A stretch of 64,000 nt of DNA from Fibrobacter sp. (GTDB lineage: Bacteria > Fibrobacterota > Chitinivibrionia > Chitinivibrionales > Chitinispirillaceae), in NCBI GenBank assembly GCA_012513915.1, contig JAAZBG010000183.1, forward strand, positions 1 to 64,000, in the 5' to 3' direction. The notes below the pieces were generated by a model, which worked only from the letters and a program-made list of their open reading frames with translations, ran no database searches and was not told the origin of the DNA. How positions within the stretch are numbered: the first letter of the stretch is position 1; the number at the start of each line of letters is the position of its first letter. This document shows positions 19,578 to 28,771 of the stretch, one piece after another. A program made the position numbers and the translations under genes.

Positions 19578-19745
19578 TTATGTTCGCAACGCACCGACAG
19601 GACAAACTTTTACACAATTCCTGCAAACTATACACTTTGCGACATCAACCCTGAGCTCAGTTGTCAGTTCGAGTGCATCAAGGGGACACACGCTGATACA
19701 TGTCCCGCACTGATCACAGACCGCTTTATCTATTTCAAGACTCAT
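19578..19745 (-). CDS. 2[4Fe-4S] ferredoxin
   Basis: 55-residue electron carrier. The ATG at 19745 follows GGAGAAAGTCA, a better site than the upstream ATG at 19790. Two cluster motifs are complete: CDQCGTCISVCP and CIVCRNCVKVCP, each C-x2-C-x2-C-x3-C-P. The start overlaps the TPR gene stop by 11 bases, so translation is probably coupled, and the GGR gene follows. It is the likely electron donor for the reductase (inference from adjacency). Confidence 0.93.
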   Translation of the reverse strand: MSLEIDKAVCDQCGTCISVCPLDALELTTELRVDVAKCIVCRNCVKVCPVGALRT

Positions 19746-20736
19746 TGACTTTCTCCAGTAAACGTTTTGTCTCTTTCCTGATATCCTCATTGGTAAGCAG
19801 CGGATCAGAAAGTATTGCCTTGCAAATTACCTGGACTTTACTCTTTTGTCCAGCTTCATAGTACATAACCGCTTCTTTTTTCTTGGTGAAGAAGGAGTTG
19901 TATTGGCCATTCTTTACAGATAGGTATTGTGACGACAGCTTGTTGTACTCTTCGGCTGCATTGGTGTACATCTTTAACTTTTCAAAGTACTTTACTTTTG
20001 CCCAACCTACAAAACGACTTGACGGATAGAGTGAATCAAGGTGTTGGATAATCCGGATCGCCTTTTCAGGTTTTTTTTCGTCTGTATAGATGTTTGACAA
20101 TGTGATCTGTGCCGCATTACCAACAATAAATGCAGTTTTAGTACAGTTTTCAAGTTTGGCAATGCCCTCTTTTTTATCACCAGGATACCAGAACATTATC
20201 CACCACATCCGGGACCGCAGCTCTGCTTTTGCGTAATCATACAAACCCAGAAAGAAATCAACTTCGGTATTTGTGCTGTCAATCTCTTTTGCTTCCCGAA
20301 GAGTTTTCATCGCGTCAATACCATTGTGCATTGCCGACATGTACATCTTGCGCCGGAGATAGAATGATGAGTGTATCGCTTTTGTAAATCCAACCAGCAT
20401 TCTGCTGTAATCACTTTTACCATAGTTTTTTTCATAATCAAGTACATTTGCAATCGCCAAAGCGTATGTATTCATGAACAGGAGCGAATCAACGGTCATC
20501 TCAAGATCGACATCGCGCATACCTAGTACTGCAAGTTTTAACACCGGTGGCAATGGGTTTTTGCTATCACTTTTTCTATAGCTGTCAATCAGATCGTTGG
20601 CAGAGTCAAAATGACATTGGAGGATAAGATCTGTTACGCTTTGTGAAAACGAAGAATCCTTCGCAGAGATCTGAAATGATACTGCATTAAATGCAAAAAA
20701 TAGTACTAATGAAAAGAATTTTAAAATGTTTATCAT
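19735..20736 (-). CDS. Exported TPR-like repeat protein
   Basis: 333 residues from the ATG at 20736, where the peptide MINILKFFSLVLFFAF gives a signal sequence. An upstream in-frame start at 20793 would precede it with polar residues. Helical repeats run through the protein (DFFLGLYDYAKAELR, AAQITLSNIYTDEKKPEKAI, YEAGQKSKVQVICKAIL), consistent with divergent TPRs and a periplasmic scaffold role. It sits between UbiA-2 (125 bases upstream) and the ferredoxin (11-base overlap), so it is cotranscribed with the isoprenoid genes. I cannot name a family. Confidence 0.8.
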   Translation of the reverse strand: MINILKFFSLVLFFAFNAVSFQISAKDSSFSQSVTDLILQCHFDSANDLIDSYRKSDSKNPLPPVLKLAVLGMRDVDLEMTVDSLLFMNTYALAIANVLDYEKNYGKSDYSRMLVGFTKAIHSSFYLRRKMYMSAMHNGIDAMKTLREAKEIDSTNTEVDFFLGLYDYAKAELRSRMWWIMFWYPGDKKEGIAKLENCTKTAFIVGNAAQITLSNIYTDEKKPEKAIRIIQHLDSLYPSSRFVGWAKVKYFEKLKMYTNAAEEYNKLSSQYLSVKNGQYNSFFTKKKEAVMYYEAGQKSKVQVICKAILSDPLLTNEDIRKETKRLLEKVNES

Positions 20737-20861
20737 TACCTTCAAACTTACGTTAAATATAATTATGTACCGATTTCCCGGGTACGGGTACAATCACTGC
20801 ACTACTGTACACAAAACAGACTCACGATACATGTCAAACTCAAGATATTGTCTTGTATATG

Positions 20862-21824
20862 TCAGCACTTTGTCTTTGAGGGCACCATCGACGGGTACTC
20901 AACAGAGTGACGCAATCTAAAATAAATTCTGGTGCAAAAAAAGACGCACAATGATATCGGGATAAACACCGGCATTACCAGAAAAGCGCACATCATACAT
21001 AATGCACCACCCACTTTATACGTGGCTTCCATATAAATATTTTTTTGATTTATAATATACAGGAAATAAAATGGAAGTGAAAGTATTGCACAGCATGATG
21101 CAAGAATATCTTTTTGAATAAGTGCAAAAACACCGGCAGTAATCAGAATGATGGTTGATACTAAATGTGCGCGCGGTGCACCCAATGTAACAGCTGTTGT
21201 ATTTTTACCTTCCGCACGGTCTCCATCAATATCAGGGATTGTTGAATTTATTGATCCCGCACACATTAGAAGAAAATAGGGTAGGGATGCATATAAAAAT
21301 TCAACTGAAAAAAGCTCTCTGCCACCAAGGTACCATCCGACACCAAACGCAATAATCCCATACCCCGTAGCATTTGAAAGGAAATCAACGATCAATCTTC
21401 CTGAAAAGTAAAAAGGTCTGAAACTATAGACATAACCGATTAAAATGGTTATAAAGGAAAAAAGTGAGAGTAGCTTAAATTGTGTAAATAGTGGCATAAC
21501 AATGGTGAGAAGGGTACAGATACTACAAAGAATCCATGCTGCTTTTGCACTGACTATTCCTGATGCAATCAGAGGAAGTCCACCGTTTTTTTTATCAACT
21601 TCAATATCTGCAAGCTGGTTCATCACATAGACAACACCAACTGAAAGCGAAAAAAACAAAAATACCGCATAGACCAGTGGAGAAATAGTAAACCAGGACT
21701 CATGCAATTTTAGAGGGTTGATATCAGTCGCCCGATAATACCCGAAGATCGAAAATCCCCAGACAGGAACCAGTATTACAGGACGTAACGTAAAGAAAAT
21801 ATCTGTCAGTTTACGAAATGGCAT
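20862..21824 (-). CDS. UbiA-family prenyltransferase (second of tandem pair)
   Basis: 320-residue polytopic membrane enzyme. UbiA proteins transfer a polyprenyl group from its diphosphate to an aromatic, tetrapyrrole or glycerol-phosphate acceptor. Both Asp-rich motifs are present: NQLADIEVD (69-77) and the EGDR-type DIDGD (198-202) in IPDIDGDRAEGKNTT. The EGDR-G pattern resembles chlorophyll synthase and archaeal DGGGP synthase more than UbiA/MenA. The ATG at 21824 begins one base after the upstream UbiA stop, so it replaces the 22-residue upstream extension of the frame and implies translational coupling. The acceptor is unknown. Confidence 0.88.
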   Translation of the reverse strand: MPFRKLTDIFFTLRPVILVPVWGFSIFGYYRATDINPLKLHESWFTISPLVYAVFLFFSLSVGVVYVMNQLADIEVDKKNGGLPLIASGIVSAKAAWILCSICTLLTIVMPLFTQFKLLSLFSFITILIGYVYSFRPFYFSGRLIVDFLSNATGYGIIAFGVGWYLGGRELFSVEFLYASLPYFLLMCAGSINSTIPDIDGDRAEGKNTTAVTLGAPRAHLVSTIILITAGVFALIQKDILASCCAILSLPFYFLYIINQKNIYMEATYKVGGALCMMCAFLVMPVFIPISLCVFFCTRIYFRLRHSVEYPSMVPSKTKC

Positions 21825-21825
21825 G

Positions 21826-22809
21826 TCATTGTGCTTTGAACGTTGGATATTCGATATTGAATCGCCATTTGTAGTATAAACGACTACCAAAGAAGGTTAG
21901 AATAATCAGTACACCATACTCGGGCTGAAAGAGCACGACTGCGGCGGAGAGCAAAAAAACAGGCCATTTGAAAGCTCTGAACGCATATTCTTTTTTTGTC
22001 GTAAACGCAAAATAGATAAAGAATATAACGCTGACAAGCGATGTCGCAATCATAATCCAGGCATTGTATAGCATGAAAAATGATGTGATAAGAGCAACTA
22101 CGCACAATACCGCAGAGGCTGTGGCTGTTGTTTTTTCACCATATTTTACGCAAAAAGTAACCTTACCGGTACTTCGATCTCCCTCGGCGTCAGGGACTGT
22201 TGTGGCAAGGAATACTGCACCATTGGCAAACGATGGACTAAGAGAGGAGATAACGGCCTGTATAAACAGTGGCAGAGAAAAACTGTCAAACGGATGAACA
22301 CTGTACCATCCGGTTAGAAAAGCAATCATACCATGTCCAAGCGCGTTTGCTGTAACACCGCCAATGGGCCGGTTTTTAAGTGAAACCGGTGATAAATTAT
22401 AACAATAACCAAGTACTAAGCTGAGACTGAATAGAATAAGAAGTACTTTACTGTATGCAAGCGCAATAAGCAAACCTGATAATGCACAAACCGATGCAAG
22501 AATCCATGCTGTTTTAATTGATACAAAACCATTCGGAAGAATAAACAACTTATGATTGATTCTATCACTTTCAATGTCGGCAATCTGGTTAACAACATAA
22601 ATTGATGCAACAACCAGAGAGAAACCGGAAAGGATTATCCACGCATGAAGAACACTTTTATAGAGATCTGCATTATAAAAAACACCACCAATCCGGCAGG
22701 CTTCATTTCCGGTAATGTACCCTACAAGAAAAATAGTCCAGACGGGCGCCAGAAGTGGAAATCTAAGCAGAAAAAACAGATCAAGCAATTTTGTCAGAAT
22801 ACGTTTCAA
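21826..22809 (-). CDS. UbiA-family prenyltransferase (first of tandem pair)
   Basis: 327-residue membrane protein, paralogous to its downstream neighbour. It opens with TTG at 22809 after a weak AGAGA. Motif 1 is NQIADIESD (74-82) and motif 2 VPDAEGDRSTGK (D207, D211), both intact. N-terminal helices (LFFLLRFPLLAPVW) align with those of the second copy (FFTLRPVILVPVW), showing a tandem duplication followed by divergence. It leads the operon with the second UbiA, TPR, ferredoxin and GGR genes. Two intact but diverged copies suggest two different prenylation steps or a heteromeric enzyme (inference). Confidence 0.88.
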   Translation of the reverse strand: MKRILTKLLDLFFLLRFPLLAPVWTIFLVGYITGNEACRIGGVFYNADLYKSVLHAWIILSGFSLVVASIYVVNQIADIESDRINHKLFILPNGFVSIKTAWILASVCALSGLLIALAYSKVLLILFSLSLVLGYCYNLSPVSLKNRPIGGVTANALGHGMIAFLTGWYSVHPFDSFSLPLFIQAVISSLSPSFANGAVFLATTVPDAEGDRSTGKVTFCVKYGEKTTATASAVLCVVALITSFFMLYNAWIMIATSLVSVIFFIYFAFTTKKEYAFRAFKWPVFLLSAAVVLFQPEYGVLIILTFFGSRLYYKWRFNIEYPTFKAQ

Positions 22810-22965
22810 TTTTTTCTCTGATCCGGATGTGAAAATGTGATTTCAACGTAGCTGTTAAAATAAGTCTCGTGTTGAAAATAGTGCCAGAACAATTTTGGAT
22901 TCTTCTTTTCCAGGTGTGATACAGACATGCTATTTTGGTAGTGAACAGCCCATTTGACTTCACTG

Positions 22966-23790
22966 TTACTTTGATAATTCACCATACATTTCAGGTCTTC
23001 TATTGTACAGAAGGGGTAGAAACTCCCTTTTTTTGCGGATTAAATCTAATTCAATAGCAGCGATTAGCAATTTTTCACCATACTCTCCCTGTGCTACTAC
23101 CTGAGACATTGGACCCGGGGATGCAACCGTGCTATGTCCGGCCAATCTCATTCTGCCTGTTTCAGCGTTTGAATCAGTATAGCCTGCAGCAATAACATCA
23201 GCAAAGAAAAATTGATTCTCAGCCGCTCTTGTCAAAGCAATTCTCCTTCTTTCTTCTGCCACTCCATCAAGACCATCTCTCCAGTCTTCAATCCATGTCG
23301 GACAAAAAACAATTTCCGCACCGGCTAATGCGTATTTCCTTATTAATTCAGGAAAATTCATTTCCCAGCATATTACGATACCGATCTTCGCCTTTCCATT
23401 GTCGACAATTGTTATTGTATCACCAGCGGTTCGGTATGGCTTTTCCTGAAAAAAAAGGTGTGTTTTATCATGCCTGCCTGATATTTCTCCGTTTTTATTA
23501 ATATAGTACGAAACATTATAACTCTTATCTTCTCTCATTTCGACAATAGTACCTGTTATTATGTCAATTTTATTTTTTTGCGCACAAGCTCTCATGGTGG
23601 TTATAGTCCTGCCGTTTTCAGGCTCAGGAAGAGGCGGTATCCCTGTTGTAAAGAATTCAGGAAAACATACTATTTCCGCACCGTTTGAAGCCGCATCCGT
23701 AGCCATCATTTCAGCTTTTTTAATGTTTCCAGTGTAGTCGTTTTCAACTATTTCTATTTGTCCTAATGCTATTTTCAAATTTCTTCCCAT
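22966..23790 (-). CDS. Carbon-nitrogen hydrolase (nitrilase superfamily amidase)
   Basis: 274-residue cytoplasmic hydrolase. The catalytic triad is complete: E45 in FPEFF, K109 in HDKTHLF, and C141 in VICWEMNFPE. These enzymes split amides, carbamoyl groups or nitriles; the length is normal for an omega-amidase or N-carbamoylputrescine-amidase-type member. ATG with AGGA close upstream. It is on the same strand as, and 156 bases before, the UbiA operon, so it might be cotranscribed, but a shared role is not shown. Substrate unknown. Confidence 0.9.
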   Translation of the reverse strand: MGRNLKIALGQIEIVENDYTGNIKKAEMMATDAASNGAEIVCFPEFFTTGIPPLPEPENGRTITTMRACAQKNKIDIITGTIVEMREDKSYNVSYYINKNGEISGRHDKTHLFFQEKPYRTAGDTITIVDNGKAKIGIVICWEMNFPELIRKYALAGAEIVFCPTWIEDWRDGLDGVAEERRRIALTRAAENQFFFADVIAAGYTDSNAETGRMRLAGHSTVASPGPMSQVVAQGEYGEKLLIAAIELDLIRKKREFLPLLYNRRPEMYGELSK

Positions 23791-23996
23791 TTTGTCCTAC
23801 CACCTTCCATCATGATATTGCTTTTTAGTATCAATCAGTGTGATAATTGTCTCTGATATAGTATCCTTTTTCTTTTCAATTTTCAATAACTCATTGTTAC
23901 CAAAATTTTTCGTTGCCGACTTTTAGTATTTGAGTATTAAATAATCATTGGGGAAACCATAAAATGCAGATACCACAACGGTAAGATTGTCAAGTT

Positions 23997-25043
23997 TTAA
24001 ACCTTAAAAATTCTGAACGGATTAGAATACATCCAGACAGAATCTTTTCTATGTACTTCGATTCTGTAAACTCCAGAAGCAATTGAATCAAATGATGCCT
24101 CTCTGGCACAAGCAGTTTTTACGACTATATTATCAATTATTAACCGGATTTCTGCTGTTTTGGGGATTGATACCTGTAGTGCAACAGGTGGCGAATCATA
24201 AACGAAATTCCCCGGCGGGTACATCGTTCCGTTTTTTGTTACTAACGTAAAAACGCTCCCGGATGCATCACCACGTCTGAAATTACTGATAAATGAGTGA
24301 CCGTTTTTTAAAGAATTAAGTATTGTTTTTTTGTAATTATCAAAATCGTTGTCTGTCTGATTTTCCGGTATATACAGATGTGTCCTGATCCCTTTGAGTT
24401 CCACCTTGATAGGGAACACCTTGAATGTAAATAATCCTTTTTTATATGTCATCGTGTGAGCATCAACACCGCCAACTCCACTAACATATCGTGACACATT
24501 GAGTTCATCCCATTTTTTTAACAGCTCTTGGGGAGCTCTTTTAATAAACCGTCGTGGGAAACATAATCTAATCACACTTTTCCATGTCCTGAGCTGCTCG
24601 ACCCAATCGGAAAACTGGTTCCATATCTCAATGCCATCAAACCGGTCGATCTCCCATGTTGTCCATGGATACGCCGGAAATGCTGCCATATAATTACGCT
24701 TTTCTGCAGGGTGCGCAAGAAACCCTATACCGCCATTACCCTTGACAGCATCGATATACGTCTGCGGTTCTGTTGCATCAGTAAATACGCGATTAACACC
24801 CATTGCAAGGTAGTGGTTACGGTTATTACGGTCATTATGTTCATATCCACACAACACCGCAAGTGTATCATGAAATCCCTCATAGCCGGATTGTAAGCCC
24901 TGAAGAGTCATGTGGTCGGTTACAACAATAAAATCAAGATTGAGTACCTGTGCGGTTTTAATCATGGCAGGGTAGTCAACCCCGCCATCAGAGAATGTCG
25001 TATGAAGGTGCAGTGCACCACAAATTTCCTTATACTGCAGCAT
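23997..25043 (-). CDS. PHP-domain metal-dependent phosphoesterase-like protein
   Basis: 348 residues from the ATG at 25043, five bases after the upstream gene's stop. The frame itself opens 44 codons earlier, inside that gene, without support. PHP metal motifs are visible: LHLHTTFSDGG near the N-terminus, VVTDHM, GYEHN and FLAHPAEK, and GVGGVDAHT later. The C-terminal ~90 residues form a beta-rich extension (PPVALQVSIPKTAEIRLIID). PHP proteins of this class are phosphoesterases or related hydrolases acting in the cytoplasm. No signal peptide. The tight link to the sorting-domain protein upstream suggests cotranscription. Confidence 0.85.
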   Translation of the reverse strand: MLQYKEICGALHLHTTFSDGGVDYPAMIKTAQVLNLDFIVVTDHMTLQGLQSGYEGFHDTLAVLCGYEHNDRNNRNHYLAMGVNRVFTDATEPQTYIDAVKGNGGIGFLAHPAEKRNYMAAFPAYPWTTWEIDRFDGIEIWNQFSDWVEQLRTWKSVIRLCFPRRFIKRAPQELLKKWDELNVSRYVSGVGGVDAHTMTYKKGLFTFKVFPIKVELKGIRTHLYIPENQTDNDFDNYKKTILNSLKNGHSFISNFRRGDASGSVFTLVTKNGTMYPPGNFVYDSPPVALQVSIPKTAEIRLIIDNIVVKTACAREASFDSIASGVYRIEVHRKDSVWMYSNPFRIFKV

Positions 25044-25048
25044 AATTT

Positions 25049-27568
25049 TTACGGTAAATAGGTAAATTTTGAGTGAAATTGTGATGTTACTTTTCCAGAG
25101 CCATTTTTGCTTGTAAAGCGCATCAGATAGAAACCGGCACTTAACTTTTGACCTGTAATTCCTTTTCCATCCCACACGAATCTATTCATACCACTGTGAT
25201 TCGACTCCAGACCCTTTTTCCATACAAGTCTTCCAAGTTCATCAAATATCTCAAAAACAATCCGGTCACTTGTTCCAAATGGAATAACATAAGGAATATT
25301 CAGTACTCCCCGGCAGGGGTTTGGGTACAGAGAACCAATTGCATACGTCAAAGACATCACTTTGTTGAAGTAATTGTCAATATAGGCATTTGTTGCAGAG
25401 ATCACCCATATAGTTTCTGTGGAATTCGCAGCAACGGTAACTTCCGGATTTGATGAAAATTTTCTGGATGAACTGTTATAAAACACTGTTTTATAACCAA
25501 CCGGGAAATTACCGTTTGTTTTAGCGGTAAGACTGAATGTTGCAGCTGTATCACTTTTGTTAATTAATGAAATTTCTTTTGAAAAACCACCATTTGGAAG
25601 CGTACCTGTCACCATGTAACACCCTTGCTGTTTTGATGTTCTTTCAAAGAGGGTGATACGCTTTTGCAAAAAAGTAGGAGCATCAGGGTATAACACCGTT
25701 CTTTCACCCGGAACATATCCGTAGTATACTTTGGATTCTGAGTAGTCGCTTAAAGCTTTTACGGTAACCGACCATGCGTTCGGATTAATAACCGGTTTTG
25801 ATAATGACTGCGGTGATTCCAGATACGATACTGGTGGAAATCTGAGTATTATCGTGTCCTTACTGTTATTCATAACGGTGAATGATTTCTGAAAATCAAC
25901 CATCGCATCTTTATTATTTGCACTGTCAACATTTTTAAGATAGAATGCCGTTGCATTATAGATACTGTCTTTTCCCTGTTTTTCCCAGATAAAAAAGCTT
26001 AATGAATCAGCTTTTTGTGTCGCGTTCAAAACATCCGACAACCGGACATTGAAGTGAAATGGGACACTGATGTCATTAAACGAGTTTGGTCTTAGTTTCA
26101 CAGAGAACGTATCGCGGAGTGATATAGTTTTTGCTCCGGAAAAAGTTACGAAATTACTTGTCGTTGATGGAATCTTATCGAGCCTTGTTTTTAACCAGAT
26201 CGTTTTACCCGGAGTAAGGTTGAAATATGCAGAATCTTCATTGCTATATTCTACCCACTTATCGGTGGAAGCGGCATTTTTTGCGGTTGGCAGCCACTGA
26301 AAAATTCGGGTATACCTTTTATCATAAAGACTGTCTGTGCTTTTTAGTTTCTTTAGAATCAGTTCGCTAATACTTGTTTCATCAAGATCGAAATTTGTCG
26401 AGACTGGAGTCCATTTCTGCGGATTAAGGTAAAATCCTTTAGCGTCAGGAACAAGGATTCGTCTTGAAAGATTATATCTAACCGTATGAGTACCATCAGT
26501 GACAGTCAAAATAATACGAACACCGGTTTCGTTGCCAACACTCTCTTTTGGTATTTTAATTGTTGTGTCGGTCTTCGATGCATTGAAATAGCCCTCAATA
26601 GTTGTCCCTTTTCCATCAGCAGCACTATAGAAATAGCTCCATTTTACATTTTTTACATTATCTGATACTCTGAAATTATCCTGAATATCACTTTTTTGAT
26701 ATGCTGCAGTAATTATCATTGATGGGGCGATGACATTGGGAGGTGTGGTATCGATGAGCAGCATGAATGGATCACTGAGATCATTTGTTTTAATATATAC
26801 ATATTTATTCAGTGTATCGTAAAGCGGCGGGTTTGTATCAACAACAGCAAAACTACTGTCTCCTCTGAAAAATCTGACCTGTGAATAAGTGTAGTTTAAT
26901 GGTAGTGATGCATAGCTCAGGCCGACGTAAAACCCGCGGGTATTTTCTTTTTTGGCAAAATAAAAACCAGGATCAACAACAACAAAGCCATTCATTGATG
27001 TCACAGGATTAATTTTTAATGTGTCAGTTGTTGGGTTATCAGAAATTTCTGTCCATAATCTTATTTTCCGGTTATTCGCGAAAACGGTATCTTTGCCGGA
27101 TTCAAAATACGTCACTATTTGACGTGTAAACGATGGTATAGAGCAGGAACCAAGGCAATCTGCTGTCGGAGGAACCCAATAATCGCTCCCCTTTTTAGTA
27201 AGCCACAATCCAACCCAGTACTTTTTTTCGAATTGAAGTTCAGGGACTTTAAAACTAACTGTACCTGAGTCCGGGAATTTTCCGCTACTGTTGATTGTCA
27301 CATTAGCATTATCAAACACCTGCACACTGTCAAAAGAGTAAGTGATTCCAACATGCATGGTGTCACTTACGGCAAACGCAGAATCAAGTTTCCAGTACAC
27401 TTTTATGGTATTCGTTAGTGAGTCGTATCGTACAGGCGCGGTAAACTTCAGTTTATTGGGGAATGAATTATTAGCTGTTGAATAATTTTCACCCCACGTA
27501 TTCGAAATAAGTATTAAAAAGAGAAATAAAACACAAATATTTTTTATGTTTCTAATAGCACTGTACAT
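25049..27568 (-). CDS. Secreted beta-rich protein with T9SS/FlgD-like C-terminal domain
   Basis: 839 residues from the ATG at 27568. The signal peptide runs to NTWG (FLFLILISNTWG). The long middle is Ser/Thr/Asn-rich beta structure with Ig-like stretches and no enzymatic motif that I recognise. The last ~90 residues are a clear sorting-type domain: YPNPCRGVLNIPY, IFDELGRLVW, WDGKGITGQKLSAGFYLMRF. Such tails are used by type IX-secreted proteins and also occur widely in Fibrobacterota. An upstream ATG at 27607 would only add a polar leader. Cotranscribed with the PHP gene five bases downstream. Likely a surface or adhesive protein (inference). Confidence 0.82.
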   Translation of the reverse strand: MYSAIRNIKNICVLFLFLILISNTWGENYSTANNSFPNKLKFTAPVRYDSLTNTIKVYWKLDSAFAVSDTMHVGITYSFDSVQVFDNANVTINSSGKFPDSGTVSFKVPELQFEKKYWVGLWLTKKGSDYWVPPTADCLGSCSIPSFTRQIVTYFESGKDTVFANNRKIRLWTEISDNPTTDTLKINPVTSMNGFVVVDPGFYFAKKENTRGFYVGLSYASLPLNYTYSQVRFFRGDSSFAVVDTNPPLYDTLNKYVYIKTNDLSDPFMLLIDTTPPNVIAPSMIITAAYQKSDIQDNFRVSDNVKNVKWSYFYSAADGKGTTIEGYFNASKTDTTIKIPKESVGNETGVRIILTVTDGTHTVRYNLSRRILVPDAKGFYLNPQKWTPVSTNFDLDETSISELILKKLKSTDSLYDKRYTRIFQWLPTAKNAASTDKWVEYSNEDSAYFNLTPGKTIWLKTRLDKIPSTTSNFVTFSGAKTISLRDTFSVKLRPNSFNDISVPFHFNVRLSDVLNATQKADSLSFFIWEKQGKDSIYNATAFYLKNVDSANNKDAMVDFQKSFTVMNNSKDTIILRFPPVSYLESPQSLSKPVINPNAWSVTVKALSDYSESKVYYGYVPGERTVLYPDAPTFLQKRITLFERTSKQQGCYMVTGTLPNGGFSKEISLINKSDTAATFSLTAKTNGNFPVGYKTVFYNSSSRKFSSNPEVTVAANSTETIWVISATNAYIDNYFNKVMSLTYAIGSLYPNPCRGVLNIPYVIPFGTSDRIVFEIFDELGRLVWKKGLESNHSGMNRFVWDGKGITGQKLSAGFYLMRFTSKNGSGKVTSQFHSKFTYLP

Positions 27569-27763
27569 ATTGAATATCCCATTCCTATTTTTATTTTGCA
27601 CCAGCAATTACAATAACATTATATATACAATAATATTAAATGGTACACCTGAATTTCAATCGGATATTGTATATTGTTATTAAAAATCAGTCTTTTATGT
27701 ATACTATTCCTAAAGCAATAAATTAGATAATTATCACAACACACAATTAATCAAGGTTTTACC

Positions 27764-28771
27764 ATGAATATTTGCAAGTGCTTTAAAAATACAGAATACT
27801 CATATATTCAATGTGAATTATGTAGTCATTTCTGTAAAATTGAGCCTGACAAATTCGGACTTTGCGGAGTGAGAAAACGCGTAGGGGAGGAGCTTGTAAC
27901 TTTTAACTATGGTAATCTTATTGCTCAACATGTTGATCCCATTGAAAAAAAACCACTTTACCACGTCTTACCCGGTTCATCCTCCTATTCGATTGCGTCA
28001 CCAGGTTGTAATTTCAAGTGCAGTTTCTGTCAGAACTTTGAGATTTCTCAACTTAGGGTTAGTGATAAAGAATTTGCTGCAACGCAGTTATACACTCCGG
28101 AGTCTGTTGTAAAACGAGCTTTGAAGGCAGGTTGTAAAAGCATATCTTTTACCTATACCGAGCCAACAATTTACTTTGAGTTTGCCCTTGATACATCAAT
28201 AATAGCAAAGAGTTACGGCTTAAAGACGATCTTCGTTTCAAATGGTTTTTTTTCAGAGAAAGCTCTGGAAACGATAAGTCCGTATCTGGATGCATGTAAT
28301 ATCGACCTGAAATCGTTTTCTGATGAATTTTATAAAACAATGTGCAAAGCTCGCGTAGAACCTGTCAAAGAAATGATTAAATTATTGAAATATCATAAGA
28401 TATGGACAGAAATTACAACACTGCTGATTCCTGGATTAAACGATTCTGAATCTGAAATCGTATCAATTGCAGAATTTATTGCAGCGATAGACAAAGAGAT
28501 GCCATGGCATATTTCACGGTTTTACCCGAGATACAAAATGAATTCTCTGAATCCGACGTCAATTAAATCAATTGAAGATGCTGTACATGCAGGAATGAAT
28601 GCAGGATTAAGCTATATATACGAAGGAAATGTCGCGAATGAAATCTCGACCAGATGTCCGGGATGTAAAAAACCTATTATAACCCGTGATGAATACGATG
28701 TACTACGATGTGACATTGATAATGGGTTTTGCAGGCACTGTGGAACAAAAATTCCTGGAATCTGGCAGTAA
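27764..28771 (+). CDS. amrS: AmmeMemoRadiSam-system radical SAM enzyme (AmrS-like)
   Basis: 335 residues, cytoplasmic radical SAM enzyme of the PflA-related AmrS family. The N-terminal Cys-rich part (CELCSHFC) precedes SPGCNFKCSFCQN, the C-x3-C-x2-C cluster motif, then SFTYTEPTIYFEF and the CNIDLKSFSDEFY segment typical of AmrS. The C-terminus carries a rubredoxin-like zinc/iron site (CPGC...CRHCG). AmrS usually travels with AmrA (AMMECR1) and AmrB (Memo); neither is in the window. ATG after AAGG. The reaction is not established as far as I know. Confidence 0.88.
   Translation: MNICKCFKNTEYSYIQCELCSHFCKIEPDKFGLCGVRKRVGEELVTFNYGNLIAQHVDPIEKKPLYHVLPGSSSYSIASPGCNFKCSFCQNFEISQLRVSDKEFAATQLYTPESVVKRALKAGCKSISFTYTEPTIYFEFALDTSIIAKSYGLKTIFVSNGFFSEKALETISPYLDACNIDLKSFSDEFYKTMCKARVEPVKEMIKLLKYHKIWTEITTLLIPGLNDSESEIVSIAEFIAAIDKEMPWHISRFYPRYKMNSLNPTSIKSIEDAVHAGMNAGLSYIYEGNVANEISTRCPGCKKPIITRDEYDVLRCDIDNGFCRHCGTKIPGIWQ

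Noticed and set aside
22781-22963. 60-codon frame between nitrilase-family and UbiA genes
   Set aside because: It overlaps the UbiA start, begins with GTG without a good site, and has no family signal.
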